A DNA stretch of 64,000 nt from Salirhabdus euzebyi (GTDB lineage Bacteria > Bacillota > Bacilli > Bacillales > Alkalibacillaceae), in NCBI RefSeq assembly GCF_014207435.1, contig NZ_JACHGH010000002.1:186001-250000 (forward strand), in the 5' to 3' direction. This document shows, piece by piece, positions 36,400 through 45,579 of this stretch. The notes under the pieces were generated by a model, which ran no database searches, was not told the DNA's origin, and was given only the letters and a program-made list of their open reading frames with translations. Position 1 is the stretch's first letter. Every line of letters begins with the position of its first letter. A program made the position numbers and the translations under genes.

Positions 36400-37350
36400 T
36401 TAAATATTATAGAAGTTACTCATGATTTCAAAATATAAATCATTTATTTTCCTGTCGTCTGTTGCATTCGGCAAAAGTGTTTTTTCTTTAGCATTTTCGA
36501 GCTGTTGAAACAATTCTTCTGTTAATTCAAAAAAGTCATCCCACCTTACATCCCCATTCCGTATTGATAGCAAATAGTCTCGATCAACTCCCCGATCAAC
36601 AGTTAACGTCCCTTTTTCTAAAAGTTCAATTCCCATTAATAAGAGGCGAACTAAATGCATTGCGTGTTTATGAAGCTTATCAGTCGGTTTTTTGTTCTGC
36701 TGGGACGTTTTATTATAGCTTTTTAATGTTCCAGCTAATTCTGAAATACAACCATGTAATTCCGTTAAGGGAATGGCGTCAAAGGATACGGATAAATCAG
36801 CCTCTTGTTTTTGGGATTGTTGGGAGAAAACATCTTTTATTATTACGGTTCCATTTTTTAAGGAAGGGTATTTTTCATCCATTTGCGAAAGCATTCTTTG
36901 TAAGGTATATCGAACATGTTCGTTTTGATCTTTTTCTGTCACTTTATTTAAACCATTCTTAATTCGCATTAACTGATCTTTTGCATAACCATAAAAGGAG
37001 TAGTAGCAATTTTGTGATAGAAATAAATGTCGATTATTTCTTAAAAGTTCCCCATATTTCGTTTGCTTCTTAACAAACTCTTCCTTCACAAATAACGTTT
37101 CTAACATTGTCGGGTTTTGAGCGTTTAACAAATTCATCGCCTTTTTTAACGAATGATATTCTATGTCTGGATTGTGATAGGATTCTGTCTCCCATTCCTT
37201 ACTTAGCTGTAGTAGGTAAGTGGGGGGCAAAATAACAATGGCTTTTTGATCCACATCCGAATGGTCATTTGCTAAACCATATGCCGTAGATCCGGTTATT
37301 ACCTGATATATGGAATGCCTATGTAAAATGTCTTTAAAATTTTCTTTCAT
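36400..37350 (-). CDS. nucleotidyltransferase-domain protein
   Basis: 316 residues. Pol-beta-type nucleotidyltransferase motif ITGSTAYGLANDHSDVDQKA (about residues 18-37: GS then DxD), followed by a helical domain. Resembles phage-type and bacterial 'predicted nucleotidyltransferase' (DNA polymerase beta superfamily) proteins. The ATG at 37350 is used because TAGGAGG is 9 nt upstream; the longer frame to 37506 would add an unrelated hydrophobic extension. It is divergent from the DNA-repair pair that begins 90 bp away. Confidence 0.85.
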   Translation of the reverse strand: MKENFKDILHRHSIYQVITGSTAYGLANDHSDVDQKAIVILPPTYLLQLSKEWETESYHNPDIEYHSLKKAMNLLNAQNPTMLETLFVKEEFVKKQTKYGELLRNNRHLFLSQNCYYSFYGYAKDQLMRIKNGLNKVTEKDQNEHVRYTLQRMLSQMDEKYPSLKNGTVIIKDVFSQQSQKQEADLSVSFDAIPLTELHGCISELAGTLKSYNKTSQQNKKPTDKLHKHAMHLVRLLLMGIELLEKGTLTVDRGVDRDYLLSIRNGDVRWDDFFELTEELFQQLENAKEKTLLPNATDDRKINDLYFEIMSNFYNI

Positions 37351-37439
37351 ATGGATTGTCCTCCTAAATGCTGTATATTGGTTATTTTTTATAGTAAGAA
37401 GGAAATAATACGGCGTAAGGAACGATTGGAGGAAAAAAG

Positions 37440-38249
37440 ATGCCAGAATTGCCAGAAATGGAAAATTATAAAAAACTTTTAACAGAGAAAATAGCAGAAA
37501 AAACAATTATGAATGCAATGATTAAAAGGGAAAAATCGATTAATGTACCTATAAAAACGTTTCAACAGCAAGTACATAGTCAAAAAATCATTTCGATTGA
37601 AAGAAGAGCAAAGCATTTATTATTTCATTTAGAAAATGGCTACATTCTATTGCTACACTTAATGCTCGGTGGTTGGATGTATTATGGAAATGAAGAAGAT
37701 AAACCAGATCGTAGCATTCAAGTGGAGCTTTACTTTGGTGATAATAGTCTTTATTTCATCGGGCTGCGCTTAGGTTATTTACACCTTTTCACGAAAAAAG
37801 AGGTAGATTCTGAGTTGTCTGATTTAGGTCCAGAACCACTTGATATTAATTTTTCTCTAAATGCGTTTCAAGATTTGACGAAAGGGAAAAAAGGGAAGTT
37901 GAAAACCACGTTAGTAGACCAAAAATTTTTAGCTGGAATCGGTAACTGCTATTCGGATGAAATATGCTTTGAAGCACAGCTCTTGCCAACAAGGACGATG
38001 AACAATTTGAATGATCAAGAAGTTGTGCAACTTTACCATGCCATTCGCTCTGTATTGCCGACAGCAACGGAGCATGGTGGATATATGGAAAATCCACTCT
38101 TTACTAATGATCAGAAAACTGGTGGGGTGTCCAACTTTTTAAAGGTATATGACCGAGAAGGGGAGTCTTGCAAAAGATGTGGTGCTACTATCTTGTTTAA
38201 GGAAGTATCTTCACGAAAATGTTTTTATTGTACAGGCTGCCAGCATTAA
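37440..38249 (+). CDS. Fpg/Nei-family DNA glycosylase/AP lyase
   Basis: 269 residues. Catalytic N-terminal Pro2-Glu3 in PELPEMENYKKLL, the helix-two-turn-helix motif FLAGIGNCYSDEICFEAQLL, and a C-terminal zinc finger (CKRCG, CFYCTGC). Excises damaged bases and nicks abasic sites. The opening differs from canonical MutM (PELPEVET), so it is a paralogue of unknown base preference. GGAGGAAAAAAG precedes the ATG. Endonuclease IV follows 31 nt later, giving a base-excision-repair pair. Confidence 0.9.
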   Translation: MPELPEMENYKKLLTEKIAEKTIMNAMIKREKSINVPIKTFQQQVHSQKIISIERRAKHLLFHLENGYILLLHLMLGGWMYYGNEEDKPDRSIQVELYFGDNSLYFIGLRLGYLHLFTKKEVDSELSDLGPEPLDINFSLNAFQDLTKGKKGKLKTTLVDQKFLAGIGNCYSDEICFEAQLLPTRTMNNLNDQEVVQLYHAIRSVLPTATEHGGYMENPLFTNDQKTGGVSNFLKVYDREGESCKRCGATILFKEVSSRKCFYCTGCQH

Positions 38250-38280
38250 TTAATTTTTGAATAATAGGAGAGTTGATTCA

Positions 38281-39114
38281 GTGAAATTTGGATGTCATGT
38301 CAGCATAAAAGAGGGTTATTTAGGTGCTGCCGAATTAGCAAAAAGTCTTGGAGCAGAGGCATATCAATTTTTTCCGAAAAATCCACGAAGCTTAGGCGTT
38401 AAGAATTTTAACGAAACCGATGCAACAGCTTGTAAGCAATTTTGCAAACAAAATAAGTTAGTTTCCATTACACATACTCCCTATCCAACGAGTTTAACCC
38501 CAGAAGATAACAAACAAGAGGACGTCATTCAATCGCTACAAAATGATTTAGAAATATCAGAAGCATGTGGAGCTATTGGCGTTGTCGTCCATTTCGGTAA
38601 ACAAAAAGATAGTAAGGACCCATTAGCAAGCTATCATGTAATGATAAATATATTAAATGCCGTACTGGAGAATTGGGAAGGGCAATGCAAAATTTTATTA
38701 GAAAACAATGCGGGGAAACCAGGTTCGATGGGTACCACTATGGAAGAGCTTGTTCAAGTTCGTAAATTATGTGATGACCCAGACCATATTGGTTTTTGTC
38801 TGGATACTTGCCATGCGTTTGCGAGTGAATTTTGGACTGGCGAAAACACAGATGAACTTATAATGAAGGGATCTGAACTTGGTTACTTTAACTATCTAGA
38901 GGCTATACATTTAAACAATTCCAAATACCCTGTCGGTTCGGGTAAAGACCGACACGCGAATATTTTTGGTCATGGCTATATTGAGGCGAGTCAGTTTGAA
39001 CTTTTTCTCCAACAACCTAGCGTAAAAAAAGTACCTATGATATTAGAAACTCCTTCTGAATTTGGGATTACAAAAGAGAAGGAAATAAAGCAATTGTACG
39101 ATAGATGGGGATGA
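38281..39114 (+). CDS. nfo: endonuclease IV-family AP endonuclease (deoxyribonuclease IV)
   Basis: 277 residues, TIM barrel with three-zinc-site motifs: GVVVHFGKQ (His), LLENNAGKPGSMG (Glu), GFCLDTCHAFASE (Asp, His), AIHLNNSKYPVGSGKDRH (His, Asp, His) and MILETPSEFG (Glu). Cleaves the DNA backbone 5' of abasic sites. The GTG at 38281 follows AGGAGAG; the longer frame from TTG 38257 includes this site. Operon with the glycosylase that would create its substrate. Confidence 0.93.
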   Translation: MKFGCHVSIKEGYLGAAELAKSLGAEAYQFFPKNPRSLGVKNFNETDATACKQFCKQNKLVSITHTPYPTSLTPEDNKQEDVIQSLQNDLEISEACGAIGVVVHFGKQKDSKDPLASYHVMINILNAVLENWEGQCKILLENNAGKPGSMGTTMEELVQVRKLCDDPDHIGFCLDTCHAFASEFWTGENTDELIMKGSELGYFNYLEAIHLNNSKYPVGSGKDRHANIFGHGYIEASQFELFLQQPSVKKVPMILETPSEFGITKEKEIKQLYDRWG

Positions 39115-39241
39115 AATATCATTTGTCAAGTATTAGACACAAATTTCCTCTTTTTCTTATTGTTGGTCGTTCTACACAGGAATATAATGAAGGCGTCAAC
39201 AAAATAATGAAATTTTTCCTAAATAAAGGGAGGTAATTGGA

Positions 39242-40010
39242 ATGAGTTTTAACGGCAAAGTAGTAGTTATCACAGGAGCAGCAGGTGGCCTAGGTCAAGA
39301 AGCAGCAAAGCAATTTGTGAATGATGGTGCAAAGGTAGTCTTAGTAGATTTAAAGCAAGAGGCACTTGATCAAACGGTTGCAGAGTTAGGGTTGCCAGAA
39401 GGTAGCTATATTACTGTAGCAGCTGACGTGTCAAAAGAAGAACAAGTGAAAAACTATGTAGAGAAAGCAAAAGAAGCTTTTGGACAAATAGATGTGTTCT
39501 TTAATAATGCTGGTGTTGAAGGAGTCGTTATTCCAATTCCTGATTATCCTTCAGATGTGTTCAGTCAAGTATTGGATGTAAATGTAAAAGGTGTTCTACG
39601 GTATGAAATATGTGATGCCGATTATGAAAGAGCAAAAATCTGGAACGATTATTAATACAGCATCTGTTGCTGGATTAGGTGGAACACCAGGTGTGTCAGC
39701 TTATATCGCATCTAAGCATGCCGTTATTGGTTTAACAAAAACTGCAGCATTAGAAGTGGCAGCTGACGGTATCCGTGTAAATGCTGTCTGTCCATCACCG
39801 GTAAATAACCGTATGATGCGTTCATTAGAGGCTGGTTTTAGTCCTGAAAATGCAGAGGCTGCAAGAGAAAGCTTCGCAAGTTCTATTCCTTTAGGACGTT
39901 ATGCAGAAAATTCCGAAATTGTTGATTTAGTTTACTTCTTAGCATCTGAAAAAGCTAGTTTTATAACAGGTGCTATTTATAATATCGATGGTGGAATGAG
40001 AGCTTCATAA
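39242..40010 (+). pseudogene. SDR-family oxidoreductase with a frameshift
   Basis: Two overlapping frames (39242-39655 and 39591-40010) make one complete classical SDR: TGAAGGLGQEAAKQF (cofactor), NNAG, and the active site SVAGLGGTPGVSAYIASKHA (Ser, Tyr, Lys), ending IYNIDGGMRAS. The frame changes at about 39591-39600, where two bases seem to be missing (GTGTTCTACGG instead of a longer T-run coding VFYG). All else is intact, so it is either a very recent frameshift or a sequencing error. Close relative of the next gene. Confidence 0.85.
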
Positions 40011-40042
40011 CTAATTTAAAAATATGAAAAGGGGTTATTTAT

Positions 40043-40801
40043 ATGAGATTAGAAGGTAAAGTTGCCATTGTTACAGGTGCAGCTTCAGGAATGGGAAAAG
40101 CGATCGCCATTCTTTATGCAAAAGAAGGAGCAAAAGTAGTAGCATCTGATATCAATTTGGATGGTGTAAAAGAAACAGTGAAAGAAATAGAAGAAAATGG
40201 TGGAACCGGTCTTGCTGTGAAAACGAACGTTGCATCTGAAGAAGAAGTAAATACATTAGTTGACCAAACAGTTGAAGCTTTTGGAACAGTTGATATTTTA
40301 GTAAACAATGCCGGTATAATGGACGGTTTTGAGCCAATTGGAGAAATTAGCACAGATAGATTCGAACGCGTGTTAGCTATTAATACAACATCTATTATGC
40401 TTGCATCCCGCAAAGTAATGCCAATTTTCTTAGAAAAAGGCTATGGTGTGATTGTGAACAATACATCTGCAGCAGGAGTACAAGGTGCTCGTGGAGGTGC
40501 AGCCTATACAGCTTCTAAACATGCTGCAATTGGGTTAACAAAAAACACAGCCTATATGTATGCGCAAAAAGGAATAAGGGCAAATGCTATTGCAACTGGT
40601 GCAGTTGAAACAAACATTGCTTCTTCTATGACGAACATAAGTGAATTTGGAGCTGCTCGTCAAGGTGTAGGTATGCCATTAAATCCTCGTTTTGGTAAGC
40701 CGATTGATATCGCAAATGTTGCATTATTTCTTGCATCAGACGAATCAAGTTTTGTAAATGGAGCGGTAATAGCTGCTGATGCAGGTTGGACGGCTTATTA
40801 A
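40043..40801 (+). CDS. SDR-family oxidoreductase (FabG-like)
   Basis: 252 residues. NAD(P)-binding TGAASGMGKAIA (about residue 12), NNAG at about residue 90, the catalytic block NTSAAGVQGARGGAAYTASK (Ser, Tyr, Lys) and the terminal FVNGAVIAADAGW. The substrate is unknown; Leu/Val-type alcohol or ketoacyl substrates are possible. AAAAGGGGT precedes the ATG. It is 32 nt downstream of the frameshifted SDR and probably co-transcribed with it. Confidence 0.92.
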   Translation: MRLEGKVAIVTGAASGMGKAIAILYAKEGAKVVASDINLDGVKETVKEIEENGGTGLAVKTNVASEEEVNTLVDQTVEAFGTVDILVNNAGIMDGFEPIGEISTDRFERVLAINTTSIMLASRKVMPIFLEKGYGVIVNNTSAAGVQGARGGAAYTASKHAAIGLTKNTAYMYAQKGIRANAIATGAVETNIASSMTNISEFGAARQGVGMPLNPRFGKPIDIANVALFLASDESSFVNGAVIAADAGWTAY

Positions 40802-40823
40802 TAAAAATTAATCATTTCCTCAA

Positions 40824-40866
40824 AGAAATGACTACAAAAAATTAATAATTTTGTAGTCATTTTTTT
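40824..40866 (+). terminator. intrinsic terminator
   Basis: AAATGACTACAAAA pairs with TTTTGTAGTCATTT, followed by T. Confidence 0.9.
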
Positions 40867-41077
40867 ATCGACTTTAAGGGCTCCATTCCCCATATATTTA
40901 TTTTAAATTTACCATCTTCATTAATTAGCAAATTGATTTCTATACTAATTCATAAACTGAAATGGATATTTATGTTAGAATTATTAATAGTTTGGGTAAT
41001 CATTTACTTAACTAACAATGAAGGTTGATATAATAGTTACGTAAAAAGAAAGATAGTTAAGAGGGTTAGACGACTAT

Positions 41078-41170
41078 ATGTATATGGTTTTTAACAAGAA
41101 AGTTCGGTTACTAAAGGAATGCTTCGGCGTATCATGGCAACTAATCTTTTTAAATAGAATCATCAAGTAA
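41078..41170 (+). pseudogene. remnant of a PhnB-like VOC gene
   Basis: In the 434-nt gap between 40802 and 41235. The 30-residue frame has LLKECFGVSWQLIF, which resembles the C-terminal end (KDKFGVSWQI) of PhnB-like VOC proteins; the N-terminal four fifths are missing. The rest of the gap shows only a terminator and AT-rich sequence. Confidence 0.45.
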
Positions 41171-41235
41171 TTTTTAATCATAACGGGTAGTGGCCCTTCA
41201 GACATGATCCATATAAATAGTAAGGGGGTATTTTT

Positions 41236-41802
41236 TTGACAAAGAGCAATAAGGAGTTATCACAAGAAGTACGTGAAGAATTAATAAGAGTATTAAAAAA
41301 TCGTTTTGAGAATAATATGAACCGCCATAAAGATCTTAAATGGATTAATATTCAAGAAAAGCTAGAAGCTAACACGGAAAAACTTTGGTCGCTTAATGAA
41401 ATGGAAAGGACTAGTGGTGAACCGGATGTGGTTGATTATGATAAGAAAACGGACGAATATATTTTTTATGACTGTTCAGCCGAAAGTCCTAAAGGTCGCC
41501 GAAGTATTTGTTACGATCGTGAAGCCCTTGAATCAAGAAAAAAACATAAACCAGAAAACAACGCTATTGATATGGCTACTGCAATGGGCATTGAACTTTT
41601 ATCAGAAGAAGAATACCGGGGATTGCAGAAACTTGGTAATTTCGATAGAAAAACTTCCAGCTGGGTGAAAACACCTGCAAATATTAGGAGTCTGGGCGGG
41701 GCCATTTTTTGTGACCGTCGGTATGATACTGTTTTTATGTACCACAATGGAGCAGAATCCTACTATGCTGCCAGGGGTTTCCGTGGCTCGTTAAGAGTCT
41801 AA
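41236..41802 (+). CDS. DUF4256 family protein
   Basis: 188 residues, soluble. Matches the DUF4256 pattern: LWSLNEMERTSGEPDVVDYD, YIFYDCSAESPKGRRSICYD, AMGIELLSEEEYRGLQKLG, and the end FMYHNGAESYYAARGFRGSL. Function unknown. The start is TTG at 41236, preceded by AAGGGGG. Followed by a terminator hairpin. Confidence 0.88.
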   Translation: MTKSNKELSQEVREELIRVLKNRFENNMNRHKDLKWINIQEKLEANTEKLWSLNEMERTSGEPDVVDYDKKTDEYIFYDCSAESPKGRRSICYDREALESRKKHKPENNAIDMATAMGIELLSEEEYRGLQKLGNFDRKTSSWVKTPANIRSLGGAIFCDRRYDTVFMYHNGAESYYAARGFRGSLRV

Positions 41803-41835
41803 ATTCATCCTAGGCTAGCTTTAATCTTTTTCTTA

Positions 41836-41873
41836 AGGGCGTTAACCAAAATAGGTTTAATGCTCTTTTTTGT
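41836..41873 (+). terminator. intrinsic terminator
   Basis: AAGGGCGTTAACC pairs imperfectly with GGTTTAATGCTCTT, then T-run. Confidence 0.7.
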
Positions 41874-41949
41874 TTAAGTTATATAATTAAAGTGGAAGAT
41901 GAACTTAATAAAAAGTTGTTCCTATCAATGAATAATAAAAAGGAGTAAA

Positions 41950-42476
41950 GTAACGGAAGAGTTTTTTAGTAACCATTTTACACTTGAGAAAGTAAGTAAT
42001 TATGTGTATGCAGCAATAGCAAAGGAAGGTAGCGGTTCATTAGCAATGCAGGTTTTATTGACCTAGGAGATAACGTAATTGTATTTGATACTTTTAATAC
42101 TCAACAGGCTTCAGAGGATTTGAAAATGATTGCTGAAAAAGCAACCAATAATCAAGTAACATGGGTCGTAAATAGTCACTGGCATGGTGATCATATACGT
42201 GGCAATTAAACATTTAAGGGAAGTAAAATAGTATCTAGTGAAATCACATATTTAAAAATGAAAGATTACCAAATCAAACTATTAAAGATGAACTAAAATT
42301 CCAAGGGAAAAATTGTAGTGCCATACTTTTCTCTAATCGAGTATATAAATGATTCAATAAATGTAGTGAAAATAAATGATTACATAGAAGAAATAGAAAT
42401 ACCTGAAATGTATAAAGATTGGAGTTCTCCTGAAATTTATCACCAAAATTTAAAAATAATTAATAAAATATTATAA
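41950..42476 (+). pseudogene. decayed metallo-beta-lactamase-fold hydrolase gene
   Basis: Segments in different frames match one MBL-fold protein: EEFFSNHFTLEKVSNYVYAA, then after a frameshift NAGFIDLGDNVIVFDT and WVVNSHWHGDHIRGN (the HxHxDH metal motif) followed at once by TAA, and finally MYKDWSSPEIYHQNLKIINK. Much of the middle is missing or degraded, so this is a pseudogene. The sequence from about 42515 to 42630 also contains a fragmentary frame (EAELEQLIYWSQKLTRRL) that I do not recognise. Confidence 0.75.
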
Positions 42477-42636
42477 AAGGTATTATTTAGTGAAGTAAAG
42501 ATACTAAATAAGGTAAAAACATCATAGTCGATAATGACAATTCGTTACACGAAGCTGAATTGGAACAACTTATCTATTGGTCCCAAAAACTAACGAGAAG
42601 ACTTAATTGTACTCTTTACAAAAGGAGAATAATTAA

Positions 42637-43191
42637 ATGAAAAATAAGCTTTTACTAGTAATAAGTATTTTTGTGATTACATTTATCTTTATAGGATGTA
42701 GAGCAGAAATAGAAAGAAAGATAAAAGAAGGTAATTATGAACTTGCTTTACGGTCAACAGATATAGAAGAAACAAAGGAAATAAGGGCGATGCTTGATAA
42801 AGAAAATATCGATTACTTATTTGAGGAAAAGCTGAAAAGGGGTTATTTATACATTAAAAAGAATGAAATGGATAGGTTCAACCACCTTTTAGGCTTAGAT
42901 CGAGAACAACTTATCATGCTTGTTGTTGGAAAAAGAAAGATTGATCAAGATCATCATTTACTAGTAACGAATAACCAGAATAAAATAAAGAGCTTTTCGA
43001 ATATGAGCTTTGACAAGGCTTTATCATTTGTCGAACAAAATGGAGGAGCTTTTATTAGTGTTAGTTCAGAAAATTATCAATTGATAGAAGCTGGCACAAG
43101 AGTTAAGGTTACTTTTAACCCTTTTGAAACCAATCGTGAATTAAACCCTCCTTTGTACAAAGCAATTCTTGTTGAAAAAATAGGTGAGTAG
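42637..43191 (+). CDS. putative lipoprotein, unknown
   Basis: 184 residues. Signal peptide with lipobox FIGC (Cys21). The mature part contains LDKENIDYLFEEKLKRGYLY and FNPFETNRELNPPLYKAILV; the latter recalls the end of DUF3221-type lipoproteins, but the match is weak. AAAAGGAG precedes the ATG. Followed by a second lipoprotein gene. Confidence 0.7.
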   Translation: MKNKLLLVISIFVITFIFIGCRAEIERKIKEGNYELALRSTDIEETKEIRAMLDKENIDYLFEEKLKRGYLYIKKNEMDRFNHLLGLDREQLIMLVVGKRKIDQDHHLLVTNNQNKIKSFSNMSFDKALSFVEQNGGAFISVSSENYQLIEAGTRVKVTFNPFETNRELNPPLYKAILVEKIGE

Positions 43192-43380
43192 AGTAGATAA
43201 TTACTTTCTTTAATTCAACCAAAAACAATAAGGCAATTTTAGAAGATCGTCAATAAGACGATCTATTTTATTGGAATTAATAAGGGAAATGATGTTTTTG
43301 TGCTAAAATTAAATACAAATTTAAATGTCGTAAAACTAGATAACTTATTAATAACTAAACGAAGAACTTGGAGGAAACTA

Positions 43381-44382
43381 ATGTTGAAAAAAATACTAAC
43401 TTTCTTAGTTGTCGTCTCCGGATTATTATTCGGATGTAGTTCAGAAGAGAAAACATTAGAGAAAACACCTGGGAGAACGGTAGAAACATTCTACATGGCT
43501 GCCAATGCTGGAGAATATGAGAGAGCTGAAGGCTATTTGTCAGAAGAGGCAATGAACCAATTTGAGATGCTGGGCATGAGTACACAAGATGGTATGAGTG
43601 ACATTACTAAAAATGGAACGATAAAAAGTATAGACATTACAGATGAATTGATTGGTGATCGACGCTCCACTGTTGATTTTACCATTACCTTTGAGGATAA
43701 TACCGCCGTAGTTTCCTCAGTAAACCTTACAAAAGAAGAAGGAAAATGGAAAATAGGGAAAGATATAGTTCCTGATGATACTTCAGAGAATCAAGAAGGT
43801 GAAAATGATATAGCCGGAATGATGTATGGACACTTGGAAGAGGCTCTTTCTTTAGAGGAGCCATTCGCAGAACAACAACAACATCTTCTAGAATTAGAAC
43901 AGCAAGAGAGTGAGTTATATAATGAAATTATTAATTTAGGTATGGATAAATTTGAACAAATACAAGAAAAGGCTAATGACGCAATAACGTTAGTTAATCA
44001 GCGAACGACATCTATTCAACAAGAAATGGAAAGTATTGATGCTGCAAAAGAAGAGTTCGAAAAAATTGCTCCAATGATTCAACATCTTGAAAATAGCGAA
44101 GCAAAAGAAAAAGCACAGGAAATGTATGATGTTATGCAAGAAAGATACGTTGCATACATCCAGTTATATGAAGCGTATATGAAATCACTTGAGCAAGACG
44201 AGAATTTATATGAAATGTTAAAACAAGAAAATACGACAGAACAAGAACTAGAAGATCAGATTGATCAAGTAAATATAAGTTATAATAAAATAAACGAATG
44301 TAATATATTGTTCAATCAAAAAACGGACCAATACAATGATTTAAAAAGAGAATTTTATGAATTAACCAAGCCCTCTCTCTAG
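43381..44382 (+). CDS. lipoprotein with a DUF4878-like domain fused to a YkyA domain
   Basis: 333 residues. Lipobox LFGC (Cys20), then a small NTF2/DUF4878-like module (about 30-125: RTVETFYMAANAGEYERAEG, ...VNLTKEEGKWKIGKDI), then a long helical YkyA-type region (about 135-330: LEEALSLEEPFAEQQQHLLE, YVAYIQLYEAYMKSLEQDEN) likely to form coiled coils. YkyA proteins are normally stand-alone, so this order is a fusion. The ATG at 43381 follows TTGGAGG. Surface-anchored; function unknown. Confidence 0.8.
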   Translation: MLKKILTFLVVVSGLLFGCSSEEKTLEKTPGRTVETFYMAANAGEYERAEGYLSEEAMNQFEMLGMSTQDGMSDITKNGTIKSIDITDELIGDRRSTVDFTITFEDNTAVVSSVNLTKEEGKWKIGKDIVPDDTSENQEGENDIAGMMYGHLEEALSLEEPFAEQQQHLLELEQQESELYNEIINLGMDKFEQIQEKANDAITLVNQRTTSIQQEMESIDAAKEEFEKIAPMIQHLENSEAKEKAQEMYDVMQERYVAYIQLYEAYMKSLEQDENLYEMLKQENTTEQELEDQIDQVNISYNKINECNILFNQKTDQYNDLKREFYELTKPSL

Positions 44383-44462
44383 TGATATGAATGAACATAA
44401 GAAATGTTTGAGAAAACTTGTTCAATCCCAACAAATAAGATATATGTTGTATATCATGCATC

Positions 44463-44505
44463 ATCCCGGGCTCTTCAGCTAAACGAAGAAACTGGGATGT
44501 TGTTT
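44463..44505 (+). terminator. intrinsic terminator
   Basis: CATCCCGG...CTGGGATG with an inner CTTC/GAAG pair, followed by TTGTTTTTATT. Confidence 0.75.
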
Positions 44506-44618
44506 TTATTCTACGTAATAATGAGTTTAGATTAAGAATGCAAGAAACATAACCTTTGCTGTAACAATGCTTCCTACTTAATCATATTTTACCTCTATAA
44601 AAATAGGGGAGTTGACTA

Positions 44619-45503
44619 ATGATGACCAACAAAAATAAGCAAAAGGTAGCAAATCCAAAGCATTTTCCGCCACAGCATCAACCTATTCATCCGGGTTTGG
44701 AAGCATTGATGGTACCAAAGCCGAAAGCAGAGGATCCATGCTATAAGGGAACAGATAAATTAAAAGGAAAAGTGGCAATTATTTCTAGTGGAGACAGCGG
44801 AATCGGAAAGGCCGTTGCCATTGCGTTTGCCAAGGAAGGTGCTGACATTGTTATTGCTTATTTAAATGAGCACATTGATGCAAGAAATACGAAAGGTCGT
44901 ATTGAAGAAATTGGTCAACAGTGCTTACTAGTTCCATGTGATTTAGGGTCTGAACATAATTGTCATGATGTCGTCGATCAAACGTTAAAAACCTTCGGGA
45001 AATTAGACATTCTCGTGAATAATTGTGCAGAAGCACATCCGAAAAAAAGTATAACAGAAATAAACGCCCATCAGCTTTATCGTGTGTTTCAAACGAATAT
45101 TTTCTCTTACTTCTTTCTTACTAAGGCAGCCTTACCATATTTGAAATCTGGAAATACAATAATAAATACAACGTCTGAAGTAGCTTATAATGGCCAAGAG
45201 GATAATATAGACTATGCGGCAACAAAGGGGGCAATAGTAACGTTTACTAGATCACTAGCCCTACAATTAGTTGGGCAAAATATACGTGTGAATGGCATTG
45301 CACCTGGCCCCATTTGGACTCCGATTATTCCATCTAGCTTTCCGGCTGAACAAATGACTAATTTTGGCACTGGAACACCTATTGGAAGAGCAGGACAACC
45401 ATATGAGCTGGCTTTAGCCTATGTGTATTTAGCTTCCTCTGATTCTAGTTATGTCACAGGGCAAGTAATTCACGTAAATGGGGGAACGATGACAAGTAGC
45501 TAA
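44619..45503 (+). CDS. SDR-family oxidoreductase (YhdF/YghA-like)
   Basis: 294 residues with the long N-terminal arm of this subgroup (HFPPQHQPIHPGLEALMVPK). Cofactor motif SSGDSGIGKAVAIAF (about residue 56; Ser-Ser replaces the usual TG), NNC in place of NNAG, and the active site TTSEVAYNGQEDNIDYAATK (Ser, Tyr, Lys). Ends YVTGQVIHVNGGTM. In Bacillus related proteins are general stress proteins. AGTTG/GGGG sequences precede two ATG codons. Confidence 0.9.
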   Translation: MMTNKNKQKVANPKHFPPQHQPIHPGLEALMVPKPKAEDPCYKGTDKLKGKVAIISSGDSGIGKAVAIAFAKEGADIVIAYLNEHIDARNTKGRIEEIGQQCLLVPCDLGSEHNCHDVVDQTLKTFGKLDILVNNCAEAHPKKSITEINAHQLYRVFQTNIFSYFFLTKAALPYLKSGNTIINTTSEVAYNGQEDNIDYAATKGAIVTFTRSLALQLVGQNIRVNGIAPGPIWTPIIPSSFPAEQMTNFGTGTPIGRAGQPYELALAYVYLASSDSSYVTGQVIHVNGGTMTSS

Positions 45504-45579
45504 TTTGAAAAATATTCCCTTTATATAAGCAAATTATAGTAAAATGTTGGTACCAAACAAGAGAAAGACGGAGGTAAAC

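Noticed and set aside
42196-42215. Stop codon right after HWHGDH in the MBL gene as a recoding site
   Set aside because: It is TAA and the gene has other frameshifts and losses.
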